64,000 bases of DNA, from NCBI GenBank assembly GCA_029203105.1, contig CP119318.1, positions 201,001 to 265,000 of the forward strand, in the 5' to 3' direction. Positions 7,557-17,877 of this stretch are shown here, piece after piece; the first letter of the stretch is position 1, and each line of letters begins with the position of its first letter. This DNA comes from Candidatus Kaistia colombiensis (lineage in GTDB: Bacteria > Pseudomonadota > Alphaproteobacteria > Rhizobiales > Kaistiaceae). Position numbers and translations under genes: made by a program. The notes under the pieces were generated by a model. That model was given only the letters and a program-made list of their open reading frames with translations, was not told the origin of the DNA and did not search any database.

Positions 7557-8471
7557 TCACGCCTCGCGGATGGCGACGAAGCGAGCCGCCTCGGCGAGAG
7601 TCGATGCGCGGCCGCCAAACGGCGCCAGCAGCGCCTCCGCCTCGGCGATGAGGCCGTCCAGCATGGCGCGCACCGGCGTCACGCCATAAAGCCCGACCAA
7701 CGTCCCCTTGCCCCGCGACGAATCCTTGCCGGTCGCCTTGCCGACCGCTTCCGGCGTCGCCGTCTCGTCGAGAATGTCGTCGGCGAGTTGGAAGGCAAGG
7801 CCAATGACCTCGCCGAAACGGCGGATGCGATCGCGGTCGGCCGCCGTGGCACGGCCGAGGATGGCGCCGGCCTCACAGGAGAAGCGGATCAACGCGCCGG
7901 TCTTCATCGCCTGCAGCCGGCGGATCGCCGCCTCATCCGGCGCGTCCTTCTCGGCCTGCAAGTCGAGCATCTGCCCGCCGGCCATGCCGCCGAGGCCGGA
8001 CGCGCGGGCAAGGCCCAGCACCAGATCGGAGCGAACTTGCGGATCGGCGTCGGTCGCCGGATCGGCCAAGAGGTCGAAGGCGAGCGTCTGCAACGCGTCG
8101 CCGGCGAGGATCGCCGTCGCCTCGTCGAAGGCGCGATGCACCGTCGGCCGGCCGCGGCGCAGATCGTCATCGTCCATCGCCGGCAGATCGTCATGCACGA
8201 GACTGTAGCCATGCAGGCATTCGAGCGCCGCGCCGACGCGGAGCGCCCCCTCGGCGTCGGCCTCGAACAAGCGCGCGGTCTCGATCGCCAGGAAGGCCCG
8301 CAGCCGCTTGCCGCCGCCGAGCGTGGCATAGCGCATCGCCTCGACCAGGCGCACCGGCCGGGCGATCTCGCCCTCGCGCGGATTGGAGCCGAGCACGCGA
8401 TCGAGGACGCGCTCTATCGCGGTCGCCGCGCCGGACAGGCGCGCCAGAAAATCATCGTCAAGCCGAACCAA
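7557..8471 (-). CDS. ispA: (2E,6E)-farnesyl diphosphate synthase
   Basis: A trans-isoprenyl diphosphate synthase of ~304 residues that condenses IPP with DMAPP/GPP to FPP in the cytoplasm. Both aspartate-rich motifs are present: DDLPAMDDDDLRRGRP (first) and LADDILDE (second). The LGGGKRLR and HGYSLVHDD context is that of short-chain bacterial FPP synthases. The start is uncertain. TTG at 8471, with GAGG six bases upstream, gives a normal family length. An upstream ATG at 8534 would add about 21 residues unlike the family. It probably uses the IPP made through IspG nearby. Confidence 0.9.
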   Translation of the reverse strand: MVRLDDDFLARLSGAATAIERVLDRVLGSNPREGEIARPVRLVEAMRYATLGGGKRLRAFLAIETARLFEADAEGALRVGAALECLHGYSLVHDDLPAMDDDDLRRGRPTVHRAFDEATAILAGDALQTLAFDLLADPATDADPQVRSDLVLGLARASGLGGMAGGQMLDLQAEKDAPDEAAIRRLQAMKTGALIRFSCEAGAILGRATAADRDRIRRFGEVIGLAFQLADDILDETATPEAVGKATGKDSSRGKGTLVGLYGVTPVRAMLDGLIAEAEALLAPFGGRASTLAEAARFVAIREA

Positions 8472-8645
8472 GATTGCCTCATCGAAACGCCGGGGGTGGC
8501 GGAAGCCTTGCCGCGACTGGCAGGGGCGCGTCAAGCGCCACGGTTTACCACGAGCGCAGGAACCCGACCCGACGGCCGACGACGCGATTGCCCGCCCGCC
8601 TGCATAGGCCTATTCGTGGTTGAGTTTCACCGTGCAAGATACCGA

Positions 8646-10660
8646 ATGAGCTCCACCGCCAGAAACGCTTTCCGCCTCGACATCAATCTCCTGCGGGTGA
8701 TCGCTGTAACCGGTGTCGTGCTCTATCACTTCCGCATCGGGGCACTGACGGGCGGCTTTGCCGGTGTCGACCTGTTTTTCGTCGTCTCGGGCTATCTGAT
8801 GACGCGGATCATCTGCGACGGGATCGACCGCGGCACCTTCTCGCTCTGGCGTTTCTACATCGCCCGCGCCAGGCGGATCGTGCCGGCGCTTGCCGCGTTC
8901 TGCTTGGTGATGCTGGTCGTGTCGCAGGTCTGGATCGATCCGTTGACGCGACGGGAAATCGCGTCGGACATCGTGTCGTCGATCCTGTTCATCTCCAATT
9001 TCGCCTATTGGCGCGATGCCGGCTATTTCGACGCGGCGGCCGCCAGCAAGTGGCTTCTGCACACCTGGTCGCTCTCGGTCGAATGGCAATTCTATCTTGT
9101 CCTGCCACTGGCACTGCTGGCGCTCCGGCGGGTGTTGCCGGGCCGGCGCTACTGGCTGGCCGCGCTCTGGATCGGCATGCTGCTTTCCTTCGCGCTCGCC
9201 GTGGTACTGGCCGAGCTGAAGCCGGCGTTCGCCTTCTATCTGCTGCCGACGCGCGCTTGGGAGATGCTGGCGGGCGGGCTGGTCTATCTGCATCTCGGCG
9301 ATTGGCGGGCCGGTCCGAGGCTCTCGAGCGGCCTCGCCCTGATCGGCCTCGCCCTGATCGCCGTCGCCTTCTTCGGCCTCGACAATCTCGTGGCCGTGGC
9401 CGTCCTTCGCGACGCTGCTGCCGGTCGCCGGCGCCGCGCTCGTCATCGCCGCGCGCCCGGAAACGGCGCCCGGACTGAATCCAGCCGGCCGTTGCATCGC
9501 GATCGGGCTCTGGTCCTACTCGATCTATATCTGGCACTGGCCGATCGTCGTCGGCCTCGCCTATTTCGGTTATGACGGGACTGCTGGCCTCGGCTCGCCG
9601 GGGTCGTGGCGACGCTCCTGCTCTCCGCCCTTTCCTATCACACCATCGAGATGCCGTTCCGCCAGGCCCGCCGGCGCGGGGGGGAGCCCGCTGCGCCGGC
9701 CGAACCGCGTCGCGCTAGCGGGGCTGGTGATCGCTCGCCGGAACCACCACGGCATCCTTCGTGGCCGCCAGCGGCTATGGCGCGGCGCGGCGATGCCGTA
9801 GCGGCCCGAACGACGGCTGGCCGAGATCGCCATCCAAGACAGCGGCTATCCCGCCGCATGCGGCGGCTTCACCGTGCAGGGCGAGTTGCGGCCCTGCGTG
9901 ATCGGCCGGCCATCCCGGACGAATGTGCTGTTCCTCGGCGATTCCCACGCCGAACCGTTCTACACGCCCATTTCGAGGCCGGCCGGCCGGGCCACTGCCT
10001 TCACCTTCCTGACCTATGGCGGCTGTCCGCCCTTGCCCGACACGAACATGGCGCTGCCCGGTTCGCGATGCCGCGACTTCCTGGAAGCCGCCTGGGCCCA
10101 GGCCGAAAGCGGCGACTATCAGGAAGTGGTCCTTTCGGCGTTCTGGCCGATCTATCTGGAGTCCTATCGGCCCGGCAGCGACAACAACCACCTGCTCTGC
10201 TTCGAGCAGGGGGGAAGCTGCCGCATCGAGCGCGACCCAGCGCAATACGGACGCGCCGTGGCGGCGGCCTTCGAGCGCCTGGCGACGCGCATTCGCGCGC
10301 TGCGGGCGCGCGGCATCGAAGTCACGCCTGCTGGCACCGATGCCCTTTGCCGATATCGACATTCCGCACGAATCGGTGCGGCGAGCCTTTCTCGGGATCG
10401 AACCGGACGCGCTGCAACCGATCGCGGTCGGCCGCGATCCGGCAGGCTTCGGCCGAGGCGAGAACCTTTCTGGAAACGCTTGCCGCGGCAAGCGGCGCGG
10501 AGCTGATCGACCCGCTCGCCGCCATGTGCGACGCCGCCGGCTGTCGCGTCTCCGACGACGGCATCCTGCCGCTCTATCGCGACAGCAACCACCCGACGGG
10601 CACGCGCGATCCGCGCAGGCCACCTCGACTTCATCGACGCGGCCGTCCTTCGGCGGGTAG
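8646..10660 (+). pseudogene. OafA/YrhL-type O-acyltransferase with SGNH domain, frame interrupted
   Basis: The N-terminal part (8646 to ~9390) is a clean membrane acyltransferase-3 domain: RLDINLLRVIAVTGVVLYHF, FAGVDLFFVVSGYLMT and HTWSLSVEWQFYL, with multiple membrane helices. Homology then continues in other frames: IWHWPIVVGLAYF near 9530, LLLSALSYHTIE near 9620, then the SGNH hydrolase domain with GDSHAEPF (near 9940) and a conserved tail near 10500-10620. Six or so shifts are needed, at roughly 9390, 9580, 9700-9870, 10330, 10440 and 10600. Intact members acetylate surface polysaccharide or peptidoglycan. Because neighbouring housekeeping genes are broken in the same way, sequence error is as likely as true decay. 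The 3' end is approximate. Confidence 0.75.
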
Positions 10661-10709
10661 CGCCTCGCCCGACAGCGCCTACCGGCAGGCGCCTGATCCG
10701 ACGCCGGCG

Positions 10710-11237
10710 TCAGGCCGCCTCGGCGGCCTCGAGCGACACGGCGACCGACTGGATGATGGCGGCGAAGCGCACCGAAGCCTGAATGATCTCGGCCGGGACA
10801 TTCGCCTTCCTGAGCACGGCCTCGTGGCTGTCCATGCACATGCCGCAGCCATTGATGGCCGAGACGGCCAGCGACCAGAGCTCGAAATCGACCTTCTCGA
10901 CGCCGGGATTGCCGATCACGTTCATGCGCAGCTTGGCCGGCATGGTGCGGTAGTCGGTATTCGAGACGAGATGGCTGAAGCGATAGTAGACATTGTTCAT
11001 CGCCATGATCGACGCCGCCGACTTCGCCGCCGCCAGCACCGCCGGGGCAAGATGCGGAGCCGCCTCGGCTTCCAGCGCCGCCTTTACCACCGGATTGCGG
11101 CTGGCGATGCCGCAGGCGACCATCAGGCCGTATTTCTGCTGCGGCGTCAGCGTCTCGTCCGAGGCGAGCGTCGACAGGTTGAGGCGGACGTCCTTGGCGA
11201 AATCCGGGATCCGGGACTTCAGCGATTCGATCGACAT
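10710..11237 (-). CDS. ahpD: Alkylhydroperoxidase AhpD-family protein
   Basis: A 175-residue AhpD/carboxymuconolactone-decarboxylase-fold protein. The redox motif CGMCMDSHE contains the CxxC pair and the His used for peroxide reduction. In its family AhpD reduces AhpC, replacing AhpF, and is a thiol peroxidase itself. The ATG at 11237 follows a modest AAGG site. It lies just downstream of ahpC on the same strand and is intact although ahpC is interrupted. The oxyR-like regulator is divergent from ahpC, so peroxide induction of the pair is likely. Confidence 0.9.
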   Translation of the reverse strand: MSIESLKSRIPDFAKDVRLNLSTLASDETLTPQQKYGLMVACGIASRNPVVKAALEAEAAPHLAPAVLAAAKSAASIMAMNNVYYRFSHLVSNTDYRTMPAKLRMNVIGNPGVEKVDFELWSLAVSAINGCGMCMDSHEAVLRKANVPAEIIQASVRFAAIIQSVAVSLEAAEAA

Positions 11238-11379
11238 GGACAAACCTTCAAGGCACAGGCGCCTCGAAGGCCCTGGGCCGTGCGAAGCGCGGTCGAAAAG
11301 AGAACGCGGACGGGCGGCCGTTGGTGGGTGCCCCGGGTCGACGCCTGCGACAGCGGCCCGGGGCACCCGAAGTTCCGGC

Positions 11380-11933
11380 TTAGGCGGCCAGCGTGGCGCC
11401 GCCGACGTCGCGGTTGCACGGCGCAGAGCTCGTCGGTCTGCAGCGCGTCGAGGACGCGCAGCGTGTCCTTCGGGTTGCGGCCGACATTCAGGTTGGTCGC
11501 GTAGCTGTGCTGGATCGCGCCTTCCGGATCGACGATGTAGGTGACGCGGTAGGCGACGCCATCCGGCGAACGCACGCCGAGGCCGTCGACCAGCGAACCG
11601 TTGGTGTCGGCGAAAGTTCCAGATCGGCAGCTTGTCCAGGTCCCTGTGGTCGCGACGCCAGGCCAGCTTCACGAACTCGTTGTCGGTCGAACCGCCGAGC
11701 ACGACGGCATCGCGGTCCTCGAAATCACCCGACAGGCGGGCAAATTCGGCGATCTCGGTCGGGCAGACGAAGGTGAAGTCCTTCGGGTAGAAGAAGATCA
11801 CCTTCCACTTGCCCGGAAAGCTTTTCTCGGTCAGCGTCTCGAAGGCGCTCTCGCCATTTTCTTCGTGGCTGTTGAAGCCGGGCTTCACGCCGGTCACGGA
11901 AAATTCGGGCAGCTTGTCGCCAATGCCGAGCAT
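11380..11933 (-). pseudogene. ahpC: Alkyl hydroperoxide reductase AhpC, two apparent 1-bp insertions
   Basis: A typical 2-Cys peroxiredoxin. The peroxidatic Cys lies in FTFVCPTEIAEF. The frame shifts after KLPIWNF because of one extra base in a T-run (+ strand A-run near 11613). It shifts again at ELC near 11405, where one extra base separates ELC from PCNRDVGGATLAA and the TAA at 11382-11380. Removing two bases gives exactly 184 codons, the expected AhpC length. The resolving Cys (PCNRD) is then present, so real loss of function is doubtful. ATG at 11933 has GGAG upstream. The gene precedes ahpD and is divergent from oxyR. Confidence 0.85.
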
Positions 11934-12117
11934 TTTACTCTCCTGTCACGATGGGGATCGTGTTGTGAAATTCCGCAGTGCAGCTAACCCTACGGAGTCG
12001 CTGCTGCATGTGCGAATGGATCCCACGCGCCGGCACTTCGGTCAAATCGTAATAACCGAAGATTGGCATCGGAAATCTCGATTGCCGCGTCTGCAACCTG
12101 CGGCTATAGCAGGCACC

Positions 12118-13050
12118 ATGCTGTTGCCGACGCTCCGCCAGATGCAGTACTTCGTCGCGCTCGCCGATACCGGCTCGTTCAGCCGCGCGGCGACGACCTG
12201 CCATGTCACGCAGTCGACCCTCTCCGATGCAATCCGCCAGCTGGAAGAGACGGTCGGCGTCTCGCTGATCGACCGCTCGAACCGGACGATGGCGCTGACG
12301 GCGGCCGGCGAGGAAGCGGTGCGGCGGATGAAGGCGCTGCTGGTCGATGCGCGCGAGATGGTCGACGCGGCGCGATCGAGCCAGGCGCCGCTCTCCGGGC
12401 CGCATCCGGCTTGGCGTCATTCCCTCGATCGCTCCCTATTTCCTGCCGCGCGCCCTGCCGGAGCTGCGCCGCGCCTATCCCGACCTGCGGCTGCATCTGC
12501 GCGAGGATCTGACACGGACGCTGCTCGACGACCTGCGCGCCGGCCGGCTCGACATCTGCCTGATCGCCTTCCCCGTCCAGACCGAGGGGCTGGCGACGGA
12601 GATCATCGCCGAGGATAGCCTTCTGCTTGCCGTCGACGCCACCACCGGCTCGCCGGCCGCATGACGGTCCAGCGCGAGGAACTGGCGGACGAAACGCTGC
12701 TGCTGCTGGAGGACGGCCATTGCCTGCGCGACCACATCCGCGCCGCGGCGCCCGGCCTCGCCGACCAGCAGGACGAGGAGATCCGGGCCTCCAGCCTGAC
12801 CACCCTCGTCCACATGGTCGATAACCAGCTCGGGATCACCTTCCTGCCGCGCATCGCCGTCGAGGCGGGCATCCTGTCCGGCACCGACATCAAGCTTTCC
12901 GAGATCGACGGCGCGGTCGCGCGCCGGTCGCTCGGCCTCGCCTGGCGCAAGGGGTCGAGCCGCGAGGGCGATTTCCGCCTGCTTGCCGGCTTCCTGCGCC
13001 AGTTCGCCATCGAGCCCGTCCGCGAACGAGCCGCACAGGATCCCGCATGA
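12118..13050 (+). pseudogene. LysR-family regulator, OxyR-like, two compensating frameshifts
   Basis: The N-terminal winged helix is intact (LRQMQYFVALADTGSFSRAA, HVTQSTLSDAIRQLEE). Near 12400 an extra C moves the frame to RIRLGVIPSIAPYFLPRALPEL. Near 12650 the frame returns, giving HRLAGRMTVQREEL and the rest of the effector domain down to 13050. Net length is 311 codons, normal for LysR proteins. The effector domain contains Cys in the GHCLRDH segment, the position of the redox-sensing Cys in OxyR. Divergence from ahpC-ahpD supports a peroxide-sensing role. The interruptions are probably sequence errors. Confidence 0.75.
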
Positions 13051-13751
13051 CCCTTCGACTGCCGGCCGCTCTTTCCCGACCGCTTGGACGCCGCAGGGGT
13101 CTCGTTTCAGGAATAGCCAAAGTGCTCGCCATCCTCGTCGCCCTGCCGCTGATCCTGACGCCGATCTATGCCGTCTCGCCGCCGGTCTCGACGCTGATGC
13201 TGTGGTCGGGCATCACCGGCCAGGGCATGAAGCGCGACTGGGTGTCGTTCGACGCGATCTCGCCGAACCTGGTCAACTCGGTGATCATGTCCGAGGACGG
13301 CCAGTTCTGCTCGCATTGGGGGGTCGACTGGGGCGCGCTCAACGCCGTGCTCGACCGCGAGGGCGGCCCGTCGCGCGGCGCCAGCACGATCGCCATGCAG
13401 ACGGTGAAGAACCTCTTCCTGTGGTCGTCGCGGTCCTACATCCGCAAGGGGCTGGAAATCCCGCTCGCCTATTACGCCGATTTCGTGCTGTCGAAGCGGC
13501 GGGTGATGGAGATCTATCTCAACATCGCCGAATGGGGCCCCGGCCTGTTCGGCGCCGAGGCCGGCGTCGCAGCATTATTTCAACAAGCCGGCCGCCAAGC
13601 TGACGCCGCGCCAGGCGGCGCTGCTGACGGCGGCCCTTCCGAACCCGATCACCCGCAACCCCGCCAAGCCGTCGCGCTACCTGCCAACGGCCGCGCCCGC
13701 AACATCGAGGCCCGCGCCCGCGCCGCGCGCGACTATGTCGGCTGTCTCTAA
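13047..13751 (+). pseudogene. mtgA: Monofunctional biosynthetic peptidoglycan transglycosylase, frame interrupted
   Basis: A GT51 enzyme that polymerises lipid II into glycan strands from the inner membrane. It has one N-terminal membrane helix (VLAILVALPLILTPIYAV). Catalytic region motifs are SEDGQFCSHWGVDWGAL and GASTIAMQTVKNLFLW. The frame shifts near 13570, where HYFNKPAAKLTPRQAALL continues in another frame, and back near 13685 to end ARNIEARARAARDYVGCL. The corrected protein would have the usual ~235 residues. Its ATG overlaps the TGA of the LysR gene. This is the same type of error as in neighbouring genes. Confidence 0.85.
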
Positions 13752-14143
13752 GCCGTAGCCGAGGGATCGGCGATCACGCTGACATGGGCAGCGACGACGC
13801 GCCAGCCGTCCGCGGTGCGGATCCAGGTCTGCATCTGGCGGCCGACCTTGCCCGGTGCGCTATCGCGCCGGAACAGCGTCGACGCGGTGCCGAAATCGCG
13901 GCCATAGGTCGTCACCACGGTGCGCTCGATCGCGCGGGCGAGACCCGCCGGCGACCGGCCGGCCCGGAATGCCGCGATCTCCGCATAGCCATAGAGGTTC
14001 TCGCCGCCGCCATAGCGGATCGTCGTCGGCGCGGCATGGAACAGCGCATCCAGCGTCTCGACGTCATTGGTGACGAGCGCGGTCTCGTAACGGGCGAAGG
14101 CAGCCTCGAGCTCGGCCTTGACCTCCGGGATATCGATTTCCAT
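13748..14143 (-). CDS. hpxZ: HpxZ-like (AtzH/DUF3225) SnoaL-fold protein
   Basis: A 131-residue small protein of the AtzH-like/DUF3225 group in the NTF2/SnoaL fold. The whole length matches proteins annotated as oxalurate catabolism protein HpxZ: EIDIPEVKAELEAAFARYETAL, RYGGGENLYGY, TYGRDFGTASTLF and a C-terminal VAAHVSVI. HpxZ belongs to purine (allantoin to oxalurate) breakdown gene sets; its molecular role is not settled. The start at 14143 is supported by AAGGA 9 nt upstream. Guanine deaminase 4 kb away is the only other purine-catabolism gene in view. It ends convergent with mtgA, overlapping by 4 bp. Confidence 0.75.
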   Translation of the reverse strand: MEIDIPEVKAELEAAFARYETALVTNDVETLDALFHAAPTTIRYGGGENLYGYAEIAAFRAGRSPAGLARAIERTVVTTYGRDFGTASTLFRRDSAPGKVGRQMQTWIRTADGWRVVAAHVSVIADPSATA

Positions 14144-14349
14144 GGCATGCGTTCCTTGCAGGGCGGCCGAAGCCGGATCGGGCGGGAAAATTGCACAGAT
14201 GCGCGTCGCATGCATGCGCAAATCCTTGGCCGCGACTGCTCGAAAACGGACCAGACATATGGCCTAACCGATCTTCGCAGGCTATAACGGTGGCCCGCTC
14301 TTTCATTCCTCAAGATCGGCTTCATCGCTGAACGTCCTGGAGATTGTCT

Positions 14350-15529
14350 ATGCCGCTCGACACTGCTGCCCCCTTCGCGCTGCCCGAGGATGCGGAGGCC
14401 GCAACCCTGGTCGGCCGCGTCTTCCGCCCCGATGTCGACGGCCCGTCGGTCGTGGCCCTGCGCGACGGCCAGCTGATCGACATCACCGCGTCGGTCGTCA
14501 CCATGCGTGACCTCTGCGAACATCAGGACCCGGCCCGGGTCGCCGCCACCGCCGATGGCGAGTTCATCGGCACGCTTCGCGGAGATCCTCGCCAACACGC
14601 CGCTCGCCAATCGCGACCCGTCCAAGCCCTATCTGATCGCGCCGATCGACCTACAGGCGGTCAAGGCGGCCGGCGTCACCTTCGTCGTCTCGATGCTCGA
14701 GCGCGTCATCGAGGAGCAGGCCGCGGCCTGCCCGAGCGCGCCACCGCGATCCGCGCCGAGATCCGCGCACCATCGGCGACGACCTGGCGGCGCTGCGCCC
14801 CGGTCCGAGCAGGCGGCGGCGCTGAAGAAGCTGCTGATCGAGACGGGGCATGTGGTCGCAGTATCTCGAAGTCGGCATCGGTCCCGACGCCGAGATCTTC
14901 TCCAAGGCGCAGCCGATGTCGGCGGTCGGCCATCTGGCCGAGATCGGCATCCATCCGATCTCGACCTGGAACAACCCCGAGCCGGAAGTCGTGCTGGTCG
15001 TCTCGTCGACGGGCAAGATCGTCGGCGCGACGCTCGGCAACGACGTCAACCTGCGCGACGTCGAGGGCCGCTCGGCGCTGCTGCTGTCGAAGGCCAAGGA
15101 CAACAACGCCAGCGCCTCGATCGGCCCGATGATCCGCCTGTTCGACGGCGGCTTCTCGCTCGACGACGTGCGCCAGACGGAAGTGCGCCTGACGGTGGAT
15201 CGGCGAGACGGACGGCTTCCGCATGGATGGCGCGAGCGCCATGTCGAAGATCAGCCGCGACCCGGAAGACCTGGTCAAGCAGACCGTCGGCAAGAACCAC
15301 CAGTATCCGGATGGCTTCGTGCTCTATCTCGGCACGATGTTCGCCCCGGTGCAGGACCGCGACGGCCCCGGCCAGGGCTTCACCCACAAGGTCGGCGACA
15401 TCGTCACGATCAGCGCGCCGAAGCTCGGCAAGCTGTCGAACCGCGTCGTGCTCTGCCCCGACGCCGAGCCCTGGACCTTCGGCACGGCGGCGTCTGATGC
15501 GCAACCTCGCCGGCCGCGGCCTGCTCTGA
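14350..15529 (+). pseudogene. FAH-family protein, XylX-like 2-keto-3-deoxy-sugar-acid dehydratase, frame interrupted
   Basis: Homology runs over ~393 codons but in several frames. Start: LPEDAEAATLVGRVFRP. Near 14575: AEILANTPLANRDPSKPY and VKAAGVTFVVSMLERVIEEQA. From 14855: QYLEVGIGPDAEIFSK, TWNNPEPEVVLVV and GNDVNLRDVEGRSALL. From 15220: MDGASAMSKISRDPEDL and YLGTMFAP. The end, LMRNLAGRGLL, stops at 15527-15529. The metal-binding FAH core (Asp/Glu around EPEVVL and NDVNLRD) is recognisable. Length and motifs match FAH-family 2-keto-3-deoxy-xylonate dehydratases of the Weimberg-type pathway. That fits the galactose-dehydrogenase-like enzyme, but the substrate is inferred. GGAG precedes the ATG. 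Confidence 0.7.
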
Positions 15530-15547
15530 GGCTGCCCCGATAGAATT

Positions 15548-15572
15548 CGGCCCTCCCTTCCGGGGAGGGCCG
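15548..15572. repeat. Short palindrome related to type B repeat
   Basis: CGGCCCTCCC (15548-15557) pairs with GGGAGGGCCG across a 4-5-nt loop, 19 bp after the FAH-family stop codon. Sequence style (CCCTCCC/GGGAGGG) matches the type B repeats around 6.1-6.6 kb. It may act as a terminator or be a repeat relic. Confidence 0.55.
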
Positions 15573-15631
15573 ATCCCAGGGCTCGCAGTCTTCCAACAGG
15601 CCCTCGCGGCCGTCGGTCGAAACGGCATAGC

Positions 15632-15659
15632 AAAACGGCGTCGCAAGCGACGCCGTTTT
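15632..15659. terminator. Bidirectional intrinsic terminator
   Basis: AAAACGGCGTCGC pairs with GCGACGCCGTTTT around a short AA(G) loop. The stem starts in A residues and ends in T residues, so it works on either strand: for the FAH-family gene on the plus strand and the ABC exporter on the minus strand. Confidence 0.85.
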
Positions 15660-15700
15660 CGGTATTCAGGCTGTTGTCGGACCTTCAGGCGCGCCCGACC

Positions 15701-17576
15701 TCAGGCGATCGCCTTCTCGGCCCTGCCCTCGTCGAACTGGTAGCGATAGAGCTTCTCGTAGACGCCGCCCATACGGACGAGCTCCGGATGCGTGCCGAGT
15801 TCCACGACCCTTCCCCGCTCGATCACCGCGATCTTGTCGGCGCTCAGGATCGTCGCCAGGCGATGCGCGATGACGATCGTCGTGCGCCCTTCGACCAGCT
15901 TGTCGAGGGCGATCTGGATCATCCGCTCGGATTCGGAATCGAGTGCCGAGGTCGCTTCGTCGAGCAGCAGGATCGGCGCATTCTTCAGGATGGCGCGGGC
16001 AATCGCCACGCGCTGGCGCTGGCCGCCAGAAAGCTGCACGCCGTTTTCGCCGACATGGCTGTCATAGCCCTTCGGCAGATTGCGGATGAAGCCATCGGCG
16101 AACGCGTCGACCGCCGCGGCCTCGACTTCCTCGTCGGTCGCGTCGAGGCGACCGATGCGGATGTTGTCGCGCACCGTGCCCGAGAACAGGAACACGTCCT
16201 GGCTGACGAAGGCGATGTGGTGCCGCAGCGAGGCGACCGAGATGGTCCGGATATCCTGGTCATCGACCCGGACGGAGCCTTCCTGCACATCATAGAAGCG
16301 CTGGACCAGAGACAGGATCGTCGACTTGCCGCCGCCCGACGGTCCGACCAGCGCGAGACGCTGGCCGTGATCCACCGACAGGTTGATGTCGGAAAGCACC
16401 TTGTCGACCGGACGGTAGCCGAAGCCGACATCGACGAGCTCGATCTTGCCGCGCGTCAGCTTGAGCGGCGGATGATCGTCTGTTTCCGTCACGCTCGGTG
16501 GGTGGTCGAGGATGTTGAACAGCGCGCGAACCGGCGCGAGGCTCTCGGCGATGCCGACATTGAGGCGGGCCAGCCGCTTGGCCGGCTCGTAGGCCAGCAG
16601 CAGCGCCGTGATGAACGACATGAACTCGCCCGGCGTCTTGCCGGCCGAAATCGTCGCCCAGCCGGCATAGAGGATGACGATGACCGATCGAGATGCCGCC
16701 CAGCGATTCCATCAGCGGGCTGGTGCGCGCCTGCAGCTGCGACACCTTGTTGGCGCGCTGCTCGACGGAGGAGACCGCGGTTTCCATGCGCGTGCGCATG
16801 TGCTCGCCGAGGCCGAACGCCTTGACCATCTTGGCGCCGTGCACCGTTTCCTGGATGATCGAGATGATCTGAGTGCTGGAGGCGAATTCCTGCTTGGCGA
16901 TCGCGCTGGATCCGCTTCACCAGCTTGGACACGCTCAGGATCGCGATAGGAGCGCCACCAGCAGCGCGACCACCGACATCAGCGGCGCCTGGTAGACCAT
17001 CACGAAGATCAGGCCGACCAGGGTGACGAGGTCGCGGCCGAGGCTCAGGACGATGGTGTCGAGGATCGAGCGGATGGCGTTCGAACCGCTCGAGATCGAC
17101 ATGATCAGTTCGCTCGACGCGCGATCATTGTAGAAATCCAGCCCGAACTTCAGGCAGCGGTCGTAGAAGCGCTTCTGGTTCTCGGCGACGATGCGATTGC
17201 CGATCCGGCTCTGCACCACGACCTGGCCATAGGTCGCGAAGCCCTTGACGATGAAGATCAGCCATGACGCCGAACGACAGCACCCACAGCATCTCGACGT
17301 TCTGGTTGACGAAGATCTGGTTGACGACGTCGCGCATGATCCAGGCCGACAGCGCGGTCATGGCCGCGACGATGAACAGAGGAACAGGAAGGAGATGGCA
17401 TACCCCTTCCGATGGTCGCGGAAGTTGGCGCGCAGGATGCGCACGACAACGCCGACCGTTCCCTCATCATTGTTGATGATCGCGCGGTAGAAGTCGCCCC
17501 AGCGCCGCAAATTCAGCTTTCCGTCGTCGGAAGGCAGCGGGGGCTTGGGAAGCACTTTCGCTTCAGTCTGGGTCAT
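15701..17576 (-). pseudogene. ABC exporter (MsbA-type fused permease-ATPase), frame interrupted
   Basis: The C-terminal ~305 residues form an intact nucleotide-binding domain: Walker A GPSGGGKST, signature LSGGQRQR, Walker B ILLLDEATSALD and an H-loop in IVIAHRL. The membrane domain upstream is recognisable in pieces: AYEPAKRLARLN (16.6 kb), VHGAKMVKAFGLGEH (16.8 kb), NRIVAENQKRFYDRCLKFGLDFYNDR (17.2 kb), SAWIMRDVVNQIF (17.35 kb). The start MTQTEAKVL is at 17576. Shifts are needed near 16685, 16940, 17265 and 17378. Intact proteins of this ~620-residue type flip lipids such as lipid A precursors or export drugs. Sequence error is the simplest reason for four shifts. Confidence 0.8.
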
Positions 17577-17877
17577 GTGCACGCGATCCGGCGCCCTCGA
17601 AAAGGCGCACGCGGACCTCTGCTCCGTCCTGTTGTTGACAGCGCCTTTTATCGGCTGCGGGCACGGCTGTCCACAAACGGGCCTGCGGCGGATCGCGATG
17701 CGCCGCCGCCGAACGGCCCGCGCGGGAGCCGCCAGCGCATCGCCTGATCGTGGGCACCCCCGCCCGCCAAATCCGCTGGCGTTTCCGCGCCGGGTGTCGG
17801 ATCGTGACCGGTATTTGCCGTCGCGCCTTCGGGCTTGCGCCGGCTCCCTGGCTAGATCGTCCCGAAAGGATGCCACC

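Noticed and set aside
10710..11933. An AhpC-AhpD fusion suggested by one continuous frame
   Set aside because: The linking segment is shifted AhpC sequence and non-coding spacer. AhpD has its own start at 11237, and fixing the AhpC indels restores a stop at 11380.
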